Part shown: piece by piece, positions 18,721 through 28,478 of the stretch
Position numbering within the stretch: the first letter of the stretch is position 1
Layout of the letters: every line of letters begins with the position of its first letter
Origin: Allorhodopirellula heiligendammensis
GTDB lineage: Bacteria; Planctomycetota; Planctomycetia; Pirellulales; Pirellulaceae
NCBI RefSeq assembly: GCF_007860105.1
Contig: NZ_SJPU01000001.1
Location: forward strand, 310,001 to 374,000
DNA length: 64,000 nucleotides
Reading direction: 5' to 3'
Notes under the pieces: model-generated
The model's input: the letters and a program-made list of their open reading frames with translations, nothing else
The model's database searches: none
What the model was told of the DNA's origin: nothing
Made by a program: the position numbers and the translations under genes

Positions 18721-20055
18721 ATGCTCGTTCACCATGGTGCACACGATGGCGTTACCGGTTCATGTCATCAATTGTTCTGGAACGACAAGAAATCGAGCCT
18801 GCTGGTCGACTGCGGAATCTTCCAAGGTAGCGATGCCAAGAAACACCCCAATCCCGAGGTTAAGTTCCCGCTCCGAGGTATCGAATGCCTCTTGCTGACG
18901 CATGTGCACATCGACCACGTTGGACGCTTGCCCTACCTGATGGCGGCTGGGTTTGACCAACCAATTTTCTGTAGCGTGCCGACGGCAAAGCTATTGCCGA
19001 TGGTCATGGAGGATGCGCTGCGAATCGGATTCACGCGGTCCAAACGCTTGATCGAGAAGTTCACCCGTCAGATTGGTCGACTGCTCAAGCCAATACCCTA
19101 TCACCAGTGGCATGATCTTCCCGGTCGTGCCAAGGTGCGTCTGCTGCCTGCAGGCCATGTCTTGGGTTCAGCCATCTTTGAAGTGGAACTTCCCGACGGC
19201 AAGCGGGTCGTCTTCAGCGGCGACCTCGGTGCTGGCACCAATCCTCTACTGAATCCTCCTGAGAGTCCTGAACGAGCAGATCTGCTCGTCCTCGAGAGCA
19301 CCTACGGCGATCGGCTGCACCCAGCTAAGAATGATCGCCAAGAGGAGCTGGAACAGATCATTCGGCATACGCTTGCAGATGGCGGAGTGACGATCATTCC
19401 CGCATTCTCACTCGGCCGGACGCAAGCTCTTCTATACGAGCTCAATGGGATATTCGAACGCGTCCAGAAAACCGAACATCACACGCTGATGAAACGAGTT
19501 GATGTGATCGTTGATTCACCTTTAGCCTCGCGGTTCACGGCGATCTACAAAGACATGCAAGACCATTGGGGAGAGGAGGCCCAAGTTGTGCTGCAGACCG
19601 ATGATCAACCGCTCGTCTTTGAGAATCTCACGACCGTCGGGAGCCATACCGAACACAGACAGGTCCTGGATATGGTTGAGGAGCGCGACCTTCCGGCAGT
19701 TGTAATCGCGGGCAGTGGAATGTGCACCGGAGGCCGCGTCGTGAACTACCTCAAACGTTTCATTGGCGATGGACGCACCGACATCGTCTTTGCCGGGTAC
19801 CAAGCGGGCGGCACTCCCGGTCACTACATCTCTCGCGGCAGCGACTGGGTACGGTTGGACGGCCGCAAATTTGATATCGCTGCCAAGGTCCATCAATTAT
19901 CCGGATATTCGGCCCACGGGGACCAAGCCGACTTGATTCGATTCGTCGACGACATGGAAACACCACCCGGAGAGATTCGCTTGGTTCACGGGGAGTACGG
20001 CCCTAAACGGACATTGGCCGCTGAGCTGACCAAACGGGGTTACTCGGTTGTCTGA
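18721..20055 (+). CDS. MBL-fold beta-CASP ribonuclease-like protein
   Basis: A 444-residue metallo-beta-lactamase-fold protein of the beta-CASP (CPSF-73/YSH1-like) group. The zinc-binding HxHxDH reads HVHIDHVG. Further family motifs are VFSGDLGAG, LESTYGDRLH, AFSLGRTQALLYEL, VIVDSPLAS, the beta-CASP segment GSGMCTGGRVVNYL, and the terminal His motifs YSAHGDQ and VHGEYGP. These predict an RNA endo- or exonuclease acting in the cytosol. The open frame begins 14 codons upstream, but the family N-terminus (HHGAHDGVTGSCH) starts at the ATG at 18721. There is no clear partner gene; the upstream gap contains no strong signal. Confidence 0.92.
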   Translation: MLVHHGAHDGVTGSCHQLFWNDKKSSLLVDCGIFQGSDAKKHPNPEVKFPLRGIECLLLTHVHIDHVGRLPYLMAAGFDQPIFCSVPTAKLLPMVMEDALRIGFTRSKRLIEKFTRQIGRLLKPIPYHQWHDLPGRAKVRLLPAGHVLGSAIFEVELPDGKRVVFSGDLGAGTNPLLNPPESPERADLLVLESTYGDRLHPAKNDRQEELEQIIRHTLADGGVTIIPAFSLGRTQALLYELNGIFERVQKTEHHTLMKRVDVIVDSPLASRFTAIYKDMQDHWGEEAQVVLQTDDQPLVFENLTTVGSHTEHRQVLDMVEERDLPAVVIAGSGMCTGGRVVNYLKRFIGDGRTDIVFAGYQAGGTPGHYISRGSDWVRLDGRKFDIAAKVHQLSGYSAHGDQADLIRFVDDMETPPGEIRLVHGEYGPKRTLAAELTKRGYSVV

Positions 20056-20136
20056 ATGATGTTTGTGCCAATCAGGCGACGCGGGTGAACCGGGACGCAA
20101 CTGATGACGATGTCCGGTTTCACCACCCGGTGCCCA

Positions 20137-20198
20137 TGTACCCAGCAACTAGCACCCCGGGCCCGATACCCAAGCACCCCTGACCCAAGCACCCGGGC
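20137..20198. repeat. Short degenerate direct repeats, about 15-bp unit
   Basis: The motif ACCCAAGCACCC recurs twice at 15-bp spacing, with a decayed upstream copy (TACCCAGCAACTAGCACCCC). It lies between the convergent beta-CASP and metF genes. This is the weakest of the short tandem repeats in the window. Confidence 0.5.
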
Positions 20199-20238
20199 CT
20201 CACTGGTAAACAGCCGGCTTCGTGGTCCCGCTAAGTCC

Positions 20239-21111
20239 CTAAGTCCCCGCCATCTGCAACCCGTCGAGTAATTCTGCGGCAGCAGCGGAACGGTTGAGCA
20301 CATAGTAGTGGATCCCTGGGACTCCATTGTCCATCAAGTCAATGGTTTGTTGGCGGGCATGTTCAACGCCCACACGAAATTGATGCTCGGCCGAATCGTT
20401 CTTCATCATCGCCTCAGCGAGCTGGTTAGGAATCGCCGCCTTGCACATTCCCGCAATCTTCTGGGCCTGTTTAAAATTGGTCACAGGGAGAATGCCGGGC
20501 ACGATCGGCACGTTGATCCCAGCACGGGAGCAGTCGTCGCGGAAGCGGTAGAAGTCGGAGTTCTCGTAAAACAACTGTGTGATAACAATATCTGCGCCCG
20601 CATCAACCTTACGCTTCAAATTGCCTAGGTCGGTCTGGGCGTCGATCGCTTCCTGATGCACCTCCGGGTAGCCCGCCACCGCGACCCCCAGGTTTGGAAA
20701 GTTCTGGCGGATTAAATCGACCAGTTCATTGGCGTACCGCAGACCGCCCTCGGTCACCGAGAACTCAGTGGTTCCTTTAGGCGGGTCGCCTCGCAACGCG
20801 ACGATGTAATCGATACCCATCTCCGTCGCTTGGCGCAGATACTCGCAGAGCTGTTGCGTACTGGATCCGACACACGTCAAGTGCGATGCCACGGGCAGGT
20901 TCGTGAGCTGCTTGACCCGCTGCAATACTTCCAGCGTGGTTCCTTGGCTCGATCCCCCTGCACCGTACGTGCAGGTGAAAAAACGTGGTTGAAACTGCAT
21001 CAATCGCTCGACGTTTTCACACAGCGAATCGATGCCATCGGAGGTCTTGGGAGGGAATAATTCGAATGAAATGGCACAGCCATCGGAGCGGTATTGGTCG
21101 GCCAGAGTCAT
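20239..21111 (-). CDS. metF: 5,10-Methylenetetrahydrofolate reductase
   Basis: A 290-residue MetF-type flavoprotein that reduces methylene-THF to methyl-THF for methionine synthesis. Motifs include FELFPPKT with the catalytic Glu, FTCTYGAGGSS, ALRGDPPKG, VAGYPEVH, ITQLFYENSDFYRF and PGILPVTNF. All are in the expected order along the TIM barrel, and the length matches bacterial MetF. The frame opens with a TTG 18 codons upstream, but the ATG at 21111 gives the family N-terminus. It is convergent with the beta-CASP gene. About 285 bp separate it from the next upstream gene, and I see no riboswitch-like structure there. Confidence 0.96.
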   Translation of the reverse strand: MTLADQYRSDGCAISFELFPPKTSDGIDSLCENVERLMQFQPRFFTCTYGAGGSSQGTTLEVLQRVKQLTNLPVASHLTCVGSSTQQLCEYLRQATEMGIDYIVALRGDPPKGTTEFSVTEGGLRYANELVDLIRQNFPNLGVAVAGYPEVHQEAIDAQTDLGNLKRKVDAGADIVITQLFYENSDFYRFRDDCSRAGINVPIVPGILPVTNFKQAQKIAGMCKAAIPNQLAEAMMKNDSAEHQFRVGVEHARQQTIDLMDNGVPGIHYYVLNRSAAAAELLDGLQMAGT

Positions 21112-21396
21112 GTCGTATTTCGGTAATTGGGGGATACGTAATTGTCGCTCGACTCTCCGAGCCAAACGGTTCCGCTGGAAATCCTATCGGCTCATTGGGC
21201 TGAGCGACAGTGGTTTTTCGGAGGGTCACTATCGAACGTCCCCCTCCACTTTACCTGCCCCGGCGAAGTTGGAGGAGATCGACCAGAGACGATCTGATGA
21301 ATCCGCTGGGGTCAACGCCTCATTTTGAGCAGCCCCCCATTATAAGCGGTTCCTACGCGATGCCAATTGGGAACGCGGGGAATCGACAAACGTCCA

Positions 21397-22506
21397 TTAT
21401 CGCTGGTAGATGGGTAGGTAGTGATAGCGAACGCCGAGGCTGAGGATCGCCAGCGATGTTGCGTAGGCGATACCAAAATTGCGTTCTTCGCCATCGCCAC
21501 TCACCCAGTGACCCGACCGCGTCTGTACCCGTAGCAGCAATTCCTGCGTCAGCCGCGTCGCAGTCTCCGCTGCCTCGCCACCGACCTGATGCATCCCCTG
21601 GGCGTAGTAGTACATCCCATAAAAGAAAAAGCGATCGTTGGTGCGAGGCGGATGTTCAAGCAACCAGGCGGCCGCCCCACTGACTAAGGGCGAGTCGTAT
21701 CGACCACAGGTTTGCATCGCGAGCAGGCCAGCCGCCGTCATCGTGAATGTTGGCGAAAACGTCCCCGGCATGTAGGCAAATCCATTGACTCGTTCGCGCG
21801 GGGTGCCCGCCTCGTCGAGAGATGATGTGAATGAGTTCTCCAGATAGGAAACGGCGTTATCGATCGCGGCCGCAGGGACGTCGAGCCCATCATTCTTGGC
21901 CGAACGCAGGGCCATCACCTGCCAGACCGAAACGGAGAGATCCGAGTCTCGCGCATCGGGCGTGTATCGCCAACCGCCCTGCATGTTCTTGGGCTTGCTG
22001 ACTGCTTGCGATTTCAAAATAACTTTAATCGCCGCGTCGAGAGCATCGTGGATGCGTTCGTTCTGGTCGATCGACGATCCCATTCCCAGCGTCTCGGTCA
22101 GCATCAACGTGGTGATGCCGTGACCGTACATCCGTGACCCATCTTGACGACCAAAATAGCCGTCCGTTTGATTGCGAGGCTGCAATACATATTCGATCGC
22201 TTGATTCAATGCACGACCACGTGGTGAATCGTCACCCGCGACAGTACCCACGCAAGCCAACGCCATGATCGCTAGCGAAGTCATTGCGGTAGCATTGGCA
22301 CGATCAGCGATCGATCCGTCGTTTGCCTGTTGTCGCAGCAGCGCATCAATGCCTCGGTCCACCGCGAGATCGAGCGAGTCGGGGACGTAGAGATCGGTCA
22401 AGTCATCAGCCCGCGAAATCGTCCCGAGCCATGGGCTCCCCGCTGCCGCTACTCCTCCTGCGGTCCACTGCGATAGTAACTGCCGACGTGTGATTGACTT
22501 GGTCAT
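21397..22506 (-). CDS. Tat-exported terpenoid-cyclase-fold repeat protein
   Basis: A 369-residue protein with a twin-arginine leader (SITRRQLLSQWTAGG) ending near SRA. An alpha/alpha-toroid of the prenyltransferase/squalene-cyclase repeat type follows. Repeats of the form 'A...L...Q..DG....' occur at DRGIDALLRQQANDGS, QNERIHDALDAAIKVILKSQ, VSYLENSF and VSGAAAWLLEHP. The DxDD motif of true squalene-hopene cyclases is absent, so it is unlikely to be a cyclase; binding or scaffold roles are more plausible. It is the last gene of the VWA operon, and its ATG overlaps the upstream stop by 4 bp (ATGA). Such proteins recur downstream of VWA clusters in planctomycetes, but their function is unknown. 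Confidence 0.85.
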   Translation of the reverse strand: MTKSITRRQLLSQWTAGGVAAAGSPWLGTISRADDLTDLYVPDSLDLAVDRGIDALLRQQANDGSIADRANATAMTSLAIMALACVGTVAGDDSPRGRALNQAIEYVLQPRNQTDGYFGRQDGSRMYGHGITTLMLTETLGMGSSIDQNERIHDALDAAIKVILKSQAVSKPKNMQGGWRYTPDARDSDLSVSVWQVMALRSAKNDGLDVPAAAIDNAVSYLENSFTSSLDEAGTPRERVNGFAYMPGTFSPTFTMTAAGLLAMQTCGRYDSPLVSGAAAWLLEHPPRTNDRFFFYGMYYYAQGMHQVGGEAAETATRLTQELLLRVQTRSGHWVSGDGEERNFGIAYATSLAILSLGVRYHYLPIYQR

Positions 22507-25500
22507 TTCGTTTCCTCCCCGGCGTGATCAAGCGACTCGGGAGCGCCGCTGCGTGCCCGTGCCGCTTCGCCTGCAATGGTTTGGAAATAAGCTTCGATCG
22601 CACCTCGATAGGGCAACGGTACACTCGCTTTGCGATCTTGGATCATGTCGTCACTGGTCTTCTCACGCAGCGCTCCCCACTGCCCATCGGTACGAAGTCC
22701 ACCATCCATGTCGAGCAATCCGCCAGCCGGCATCTCGAACAGGCCGCCTGACTGTGATCCTGGATTATCGGCTTGGTTCTGTGACTGCTGCCCCTGGTCG
22801 GAGCCAGGTTCTCCAGCGGACGCGATCTGATTGAGTCGTTGTTGGCGTTCGGCAGCTAACCGGCGGGCGGCCTGCTGGGCAGCGGCTGCCAGGCTAGGTG
22901 ATGCCTCGCTCGCCGTGGCAGGGGATTGGACGGGCTGGCCCGCTGCGGGCGGATTCTCGCCCGCCGCGGTCTGCCCAGTGCCGCCCGTCGATTTGCCAGC
23001 ACTGGAGTCGCCAGCACTGGGATCGCCAGCAGTCGATTTGCTGGCATTGGAGGCGTCTGTCACTGTCGTCCGGTCTGCTGAAGAACCAAACAGGGCTCGA
23101 TCGAGTTCATCGAGAGCCCGAGCGAGCTTTTCCGGGCGATCGGCTTCGGCCAAGGTCCCAGTGCTCGTGGGATTGTTTGCCGCTGGCGGCATCGTCTCAG
23201 ACGCTCCCGTCGGCAATTCAGCGGCTGTCGCAGACTTGGCCATGGCTGACAGGGTATCGGCCTGAGCCGCCAACTGCTCGGCAGCCCTACCGAGACTTTG
23301 ATGTGCAGACGCAGTGGAATCGTCGCCAGAGTCAGTGGGGTCGCTATCGGCAGCTTGTTGCAAACCTCGCTCGGCTTTCTGCAGGGAAGACTCGGCGGTT
23401 TTATGCAGTTCGTTGGCCGCAGCTTCGAGCTGATTGGCGGCACCGGCATTCCCCAGACGATCTTCGTGGCGGGCCGCCCGGCTTAGGTCATCTGCCGCCT
23501 GACGGGTAGCTTGGCGAGTCTCCGCCTGGGATTTCGCCATCCACTGGGCGGAGGAACGACGTGGCTTGGAAACCTCGTCAGGAGCAGATTCTTGAATGAG
23601 TTGGTCTAAACTCGCGGCAAGTCGTGTCATTTCACGCTGAGAAATCTCACTGGTTTGCGCGAGTAATCCAGCGGTGGGGTTGTTCATCTCAAGCTTGCTC
23701 ATCGACTGTTTCTTGGTCTGATCGTTGAACGCCACCGCTCGCTGTTCCGCTTGACCAGCCGCCTCCTGTGTGGCCTCCGCCGCGGCGGTCGCTCGCGATG
23801 CTTCCTCGACTCGTTGGCGAGTCTCGCGCACTTTCTCTTGCAAGCCTGGTTGGTCGGGCTGATCGCGGAGTTGTGTTTCAGCTTGGCTGAGTTGCTTCTC
23901 CGCATCTCGCTTCTGCTGCTCCGCCTGCTGGACACGCCGGCCGGCTTCCTCGCGTCGTTGACGCCACCAAGGAACTTGGCGTCCGAGAGATTTGATCCAG
24001 TCGTTTTGAGTACGGCGTTGTTCAGCCTCGAGTTGCGAGGCACGCTGATCTCGAGACTTTTTGCTGGGATGGATTGCGTCTGCCGTATCTCGCATGGCTG
24101 CTTGCTCCAGTTCATGTAATTTCTCTGCCGCGTGTTGGAGAGTTTCTTGCAGCTGCCGTGATGCTGACTGGATTTCTTCGAGTAGAGATTCTTGGCGCTG
24201 CACGCGATCGGCTTGGTCTACCGACGAACGAAGTTCCTCCCGCAGCTCACGCACGGTTTTGAGCGCGGCTTCGTCCTCAACCCGGCTACTAGCCCGCTCG
24301 ACCGCCGCGAGCCATTGATCATTGACAGCGCGGGACTGATCAGTGAGCGACCTCAATTGATTCCGGAGCCGTCGCTTCTGCCCGTCGAGTTGCGGATCTG
24401 CTTTTTCGAGTTCTCGCTGAAGACGATCTTCCTGTTCGGCAGCCGCTCGGACAGCCTTCCCGACATCGGCCACCGTTCGCTGAGAAATCTCAGACAGGTT
24501 CGCCTGCATCGGCAGATCCCGTTGGAGTTGCCGTTCAAGCTGCTTAAGCAATTCTTCTGGGCTGGTCTGCGCCAGGTCGCTGGTCGCCGACGCGTCCTGA
24601 AGTGAGTCTTCGAGTGAGCTGGGCTGCATGTCCTCTCGCAGCTCCTGACGGGTTTGCGACAGTTCTTCGCCTGTCTGGGCCGCCGCGAAATGGGCAGCTG
24701 TCGTCTGGAGTGTCTCGGCGAGTTTTTCGAGATTCTGAGTTGCTTGGGCAGGCGAAGCTGCATTCTCCGGCTGCTTCATTGCCGCGGCAACCGCATTCAT
24801 CTGCCGTTGGATCTTCTGCAAAGCCGCATCGGCATCACGAGCGAGCTCTCGCTCGTCGACATCATTCAGATTGGCTTCGTTTGCACGATCAACTAAGTCA
24901 TCGGCCAGGCGATTGACCCGTTCCTGCAATTCATCGATTGACCGCTCGGACTCCTCAGTCTCGGAAGACGGTTCGCCTTGACTGGACTGAGGGGGGCTGT
25001 TTGTCTGCTGCTTCTTTGCCTCCGCTGCTGCTGCCTCGGCAAGCTCACTAGTTGTCGGCACAAACGCGCGCAACGTTGCCCGTGCGTCCACCATGGCCGC
25101 GTCAATGGCCGGCATTGCATCTCGATATCGCGTTGCCAGTGATTGCACGGGAGCAGCCGCGGAAACGGTCGGCTGAGAATCATAACGTCGTTTGGTGATC
25201 CAATCGCGAGCCTGATTGAATTCCGATCCCCAACGCGTGGCTTGTAAGTCATCAATCAGCTGATGATCGAGTTCGGCCGAGCGAAGCTGCTGCAGAGGCG
25301 TTTCGGAAAACACCTGATAGTGTTCCAGGCGGATGCCCTGGTCGATCGCTTGGTCGGCTGAGTCGTCTCCAAAACGTTCCCGATCAGCGATGTCTTGCAA
25401 CTGCGCCGCTAACCGCGTCAACTGCCCACCTGCTTCCAATACGGTAGCAGCCCTCGCGACCCGATCGAACACGACGTTGGGTCGTTCATCGGCGATGGGA

Positions 25501-28478
25501 GCGAATCCCGCTTCCGTGATGATCTCCATCACCTGACGGATCAGCTTAAAATCGCTCGCAACGGAAACTTGCATGTCCGGCCTGATCCGCTCACGGGCCT
25601 CGGCTCGTTGATACTGTTTAACCAAGCCGTCTCGCTGGGCTGTGAACGCATCATGTCGGAGCTGCTCATGGGCGACGCTCGGTGCGATCTTCACGCTGTC
25701 CTGCTGCTCTTGTGCACGGTGCAATCGCTCGATCGATGCCTGCCATTCCCGGCCATCGCGTCCGAGAGTGTCGATGGCCGCGTGGGATTGCAGATCGGCG
25801 CGGCTGAGTTCTCGAACGGCACCGGCAATTTTATTAAACGTGTTGCCATGAACAACGGATCCAGTTTGGTGTTGCTGCATATCAAGCAATAACTGCGCAA
25901 GCGAGTCTCGAAAGTTTCTCTCGACATCCGGATTGCGATCTAACTGCAGTTTTTCATTCGCCTGTTCAATACGAAAAATTGACTCACCTAGAAAGCTGCG
26001 TAGATTCTGCAGGTGTCGCTGTGTTTCATCGGGCAGATCGTCCTCCAGCGATCCAATCAATACGTCCACCAGCCGGATCCGTTCCGACAACAAATTCGCT
26101 TGACCGGGCAGTCGTTCCATCGGTATGGCAGAATCTCTGTTGACAGATTCTTCGCTTACAGTGCCTTCGTCGACCAACAACGCCGTTTGTGCACGAATCG
26201 ACTCCAAGTCATCTATAAGGGCTTTCGCCAACTTGCTGGCGAGCAACTGCTTGGGGAGCTCGCTAGTTTGCTTGATTCGCCCTTGGATCTGCCGAACCGT
26301 CGCAGCGACTTCGTCGACGACGCGTTTGCGGCCCTGTCGATCCATAGCGTCGCCCAGTTCAGCAGCATGCTGCCAGGATGCGAGGGATCCGTGCAGTCTC
26401 ATGAGGGCCGTCATCGCGAAACGATCAAGCAGAGATTGCTGATCCGTCGAAACGGAGTCAGTGCTCCTCAACATCATTTCGGAAAGCGAGCGAGGCTCGA
26501 GCACGACCTCATCGGAGTCGCGGTCCTTCGCCAGTTCCCTCAACACGTCAGGATCCATGTCGCCAGCAATTTCATGCCATCGCTCGCTCAATGCACCGAG
26601 CGCCGCATTCAACTCTCTGTCGGGAACGAACCCGTCGCCATCTAGATCCTCTTTCGCTTGCTCGGTGGACTTCTTGATGCTTTCGAGCACACCTTGCAAA
26701 TCCATCAACCAGGTGCTCATCTCCCCGGCGAGAGTTTGCCAAGCATAGAGGGCTGCGTGGCGATTGGGAGCAAATTGTTCACCGGCGATAAAAATGTACC
26801 GCCAGTCAGACTCGCCTCGCTTTCCCTGCCGATCCAAAGCAACCAAACGCACTCTCAACAGCGTGCCAGCGGGCAATGCCTCGCTCTGAGTGCCGGTGCC
26901 ACTGAGATCCATCAGGTCGGCATCCCACAGGATGTCTTGCTGAGTGTCGACGGGATCAAGTTGCACCACCCGCTCGCGGATCGGTCCCGCGTCAACAATG
27001 GACTCAATCACATAGTGGTCCATCGGCAAATCATCTTCAATCCGTCCGGGGAAACTCAACATGGCAGCCGACGAGGCCAGCTGGCGTGTCGGTACCGTCC
27101 CTGACCACATCGATGTTGGTGATTGATCGACGACGGGATCAATCAAGCAGCGTGGGAGAAACGGGTTATCGAGCTCGCTCTGCATACTGATCGCGTCCAC
27201 GCGGTAGCTGCCGGGTGTTTGAATCGCTACATCAAAACGAAACCGTGTGGGATCTCCCTCCACGCTGTGCATCGGCACAGCGACGTCATTGCCATAGTCA
27301 CCAAACCAAACCTGCGGCGAGACAACGGGCTGGTCAAATGTCACAGTGACTTCAGCTGTCGTTCCGACTAACGCTTCGACATCACCGTGCTCGTCGCGCG
27401 ACTCGGCATCGGGCAGCTTGGCATAGGATGGGAAACGATATCGTTTTGCGAATTCAACAACGCGCGGCCGGGGCATGGGTGTCAATGTGTGCCATCGCGA
27501 CTCTGCATCACCGGCGAGTACCCGGTAGTGCACCGCGCTGCGGTCGACCTGGAGATTAACCGCGTACGGCTCAGCGGCTTCTGATTGGGAGACGTTCACA
27601 TCGCCGGTTGCCTCGTTGGTGGCACCCGCAGTGGACAGCACTCCTCGCGGCGACATACTTAATTCACCTACACGTCCATCCTCACTTTGCCATTGCAGAT
27701 GAACGTCACCGCTTCCCAACTTCTCTACCGCCGCCACGATGGCAATGAGGTCGCCGTGGGCAACGGATTTGGATGGGGGTTGTGGCGCGATAATGCGCAA
27801 CTGAGTGATCGAGGCTCGTTCGATGGGTGCGAGGGGCACCAATGCGCGAGCTAGTCGCCGGGGTAGCTGAAGTGAAGGGATTAGACTCAACAACGCCACA
27901 GTCAAACCAGCGAGGATCGCTGTGACGAGCGCCGTTCGGACCAGTCGCCATGGCAACATGTGCCGAATATCGATCGATGAAAGTTCGCCGGCAACGCCGG
28001 ACTGCAACGACGAGCGAAATTCAATGGACCCATTGGCGCTGCGTGGATCTTCGAGCTCCACCGCCGCGAGCAATCGCTCGCGCAGCGGTGGCGTCGCCGC
28101 TTCCATGCTTCGCGCGATCGCGGTCCAATCCCGCCTCCGGGATTGACGCACACCACACCACCACGCCGTCATCAACGCTGCCATATCAACCAGCAGCGTG
28201 CCGATGGTGCGCAGCAATGTCGACATTGACCAAAAATAATCGATCGCCACAAGCAGCAGCATGCCCACAATCAAGCAAAAGATGCCAACGGCGATCCCTC
28301 GGCAAAGCTGCAGACGGGCGCGGCGACTGGCAAACCGCTCAATCGCGGAGCGCGTCGGCGGCAGCAATTCGCTGGCAACCGGTGGAAGAGGGGACGCATT
28401 GACGTCCTCCAGACCGGCTGACGGCGACGGCAAAAGCATGCTGCCCGCACTCGATCGCGATGACTTACTCGAACTCAT
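22503..28478 (-). CDS. Giant DUF4175-like membrane-anchored coiled-coil protein
   Basis: A 1991-residue protein. Transmembrane helices lie near residues 58-80, 85-110 and 175-200, followed by beta-rich domains to about residue 550. The remaining two thirds is mostly heptad-like coiled coil rich in Gln, Glu, Ala and Arg. It includes a DUF4175-like pattern and the low-complexity linker PSAGDSSAGKSTGGTG near the end. A canonical EF-hand loop, DLDGDGFVPDRE, occupies residues 611-622. The C-terminal segment (ALREKTSDDMIQDRKASVPLPYRGAIEAYFQ) looks folded and conserved. I infer a structural or mechanical envelope protein working with the three VWA-type proteins encoded upstream. Both ends overlap neighbours by 4 bp (ATGA), so the protein is made from the same transcript. 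Confidence 0.85.
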   Translation of the reverse strand: MSSSKSSRSSAGSMLLPSPSAGLEDVNASPLPPVASELLPPTRSAIERFASRRARLQLCRGIAVGIFCLIVGMLLLVAIDYFWSMSTLLRTIGTLLVDMAALMTAWWCGVRQSRRRDWTAIARSMEAATPPLRERLLAAVELEDPRSANGSIEFRSSLQSGVAGELSSIDIRHMLPWRLVRTALVTAILAGLTVALLSLIPSLQLPRRLARALVPLAPIERASITQLRIIAPQPPSKSVAHGDLIAIVAAVEKLGSGDVHLQWQSEDGRVGELSMSPRGVLSTAGATNEATGDVNVSQSEAAEPYAVNLQVDRSAVHYRVLAGDAESRWHTLTPMPRPRVVEFAKRYRFPSYAKLPDAESRDEHGDVEALVGTTAEVTVTFDQPVVSPQVWFGDYGNDVAVPMHSVEGDPTRFRFDVAIQTPGSYRVDAISMQSELDNPFLPRCLIDPVVDQSPTSMWSGTVPTRQLASSAAMLSFPGRIEDDLPMDHYVIESIVDAGPIRERVVQLDPVDTQQDILWDADLMDLSGTGTQSEALPAGTLLRVRLVALDRQGKRGESDWRYIFIAGEQFAPNRHAALYAWQTLAGEMSTWLMDLQGVLESIKKSTEQAKEDLDGDGFVPDRELNAALGALSERWHEIAGDMDPDVLRELAKDRDSDEVVLEPRSLSEMMLRSTDSVSTDQQSLLDRFAMTALMRLHGSLASWQHAAELGDAMDRQGRKRVVDEVAATVRQIQGRIKQTSELPKQLLASKLAKALIDDLESIRAQTALLVDEGTVSEESVNRDSAIPMERLPGQANLLSERIRLVDVLIGSLEDDLPDETQRHLQNLRSFLGESIFRIEQANEKLQLDRNPDVERNFRDSLAQLLLDMQQHQTGSVVHGNTFNKIAGAVRELSRADLQSHAAIDTLGRDGREWQASIERLHRAQEQQDSVKIAPSVAHEQLRHDAFTAQRDGLVKQYQRAEARERIRPDMQVSVASDFKLIRQVMEIITEAGFAPIADERPNVVFDRVARAATVLEAGGQLTRLAAQLQDIADRERFGDDSADQAIDQGIRLEHYQVFSETPLQQLRSAELDHQLIDDLQATRWGSEFNQARDWITKRRYDSQPTVSAAAPVQSLATRYRDAMPAIDAAMVDARATLRAFVPTTSELAEAAAAEAKKQQTNSPPQSSQGEPSSETEESERSIDELQERVNRLADDLVDRANEANLNDVDERELARDADAALQKIQRQMNAVAAAMKQPENAASPAQATQNLEKLAETLQTTAAHFAAAQTGEELSQTRQELREDMQPSSLEDSLQDASATSDLAQTSPEELLKQLERQLQRDLPMQANLSEISQRTVADVGKAVRAAAEQEDRLQRELEKADPQLDGQKRRLRNQLRSLTDQSRAVNDQWLAAVERASSRVEDEAALKTVRELREELRSSVDQADRVQRQESLLEEIQSASRQLQETLQHAAEKLHELEQAAMRDTADAIHPSKKSRDQRASQLEAEQRRTQNDWIKSLGRQVPWWRQRREEAGRRVQQAEQQKRDAEKQLSQAETQLRDQPDQPGLQEKVRETRQRVEEASRATAAAEATQEAAGQAEQRAVAFNDQTKKQSMSKLEMNNPTAGLLAQTSEISQREMTRLAASLDQLIQESAPDEVSKPRRSSAQWMAKSQAETRQATRQAADDLSRAARHEDRLGNAGAANQLEAAANELHKTAESSLQKAERGLQQAADSDPTDSGDDSTASAHQSLGRAAEQLAAQADTLSAMAKSATAAELPTGASETMPPAANNPTSTGTLAEADRPEKLARALDELDRALFGSSADRTTVTDASNASKSTAGDPSAGDSSAGKSTGGTGQTAAGENPPAAGQPVQSPATASEASPSLAAAAQQAARRLAAERQQRLNQIASAGEPGSDQGQQSQNQADNPGSQSGGLFEMPAGGLLDMDGGLRTDGQWGALREKTSDDMIQDRKASVPLPYRGAIEAYFQTIAGEAARARSGAPESLDHAGEETK

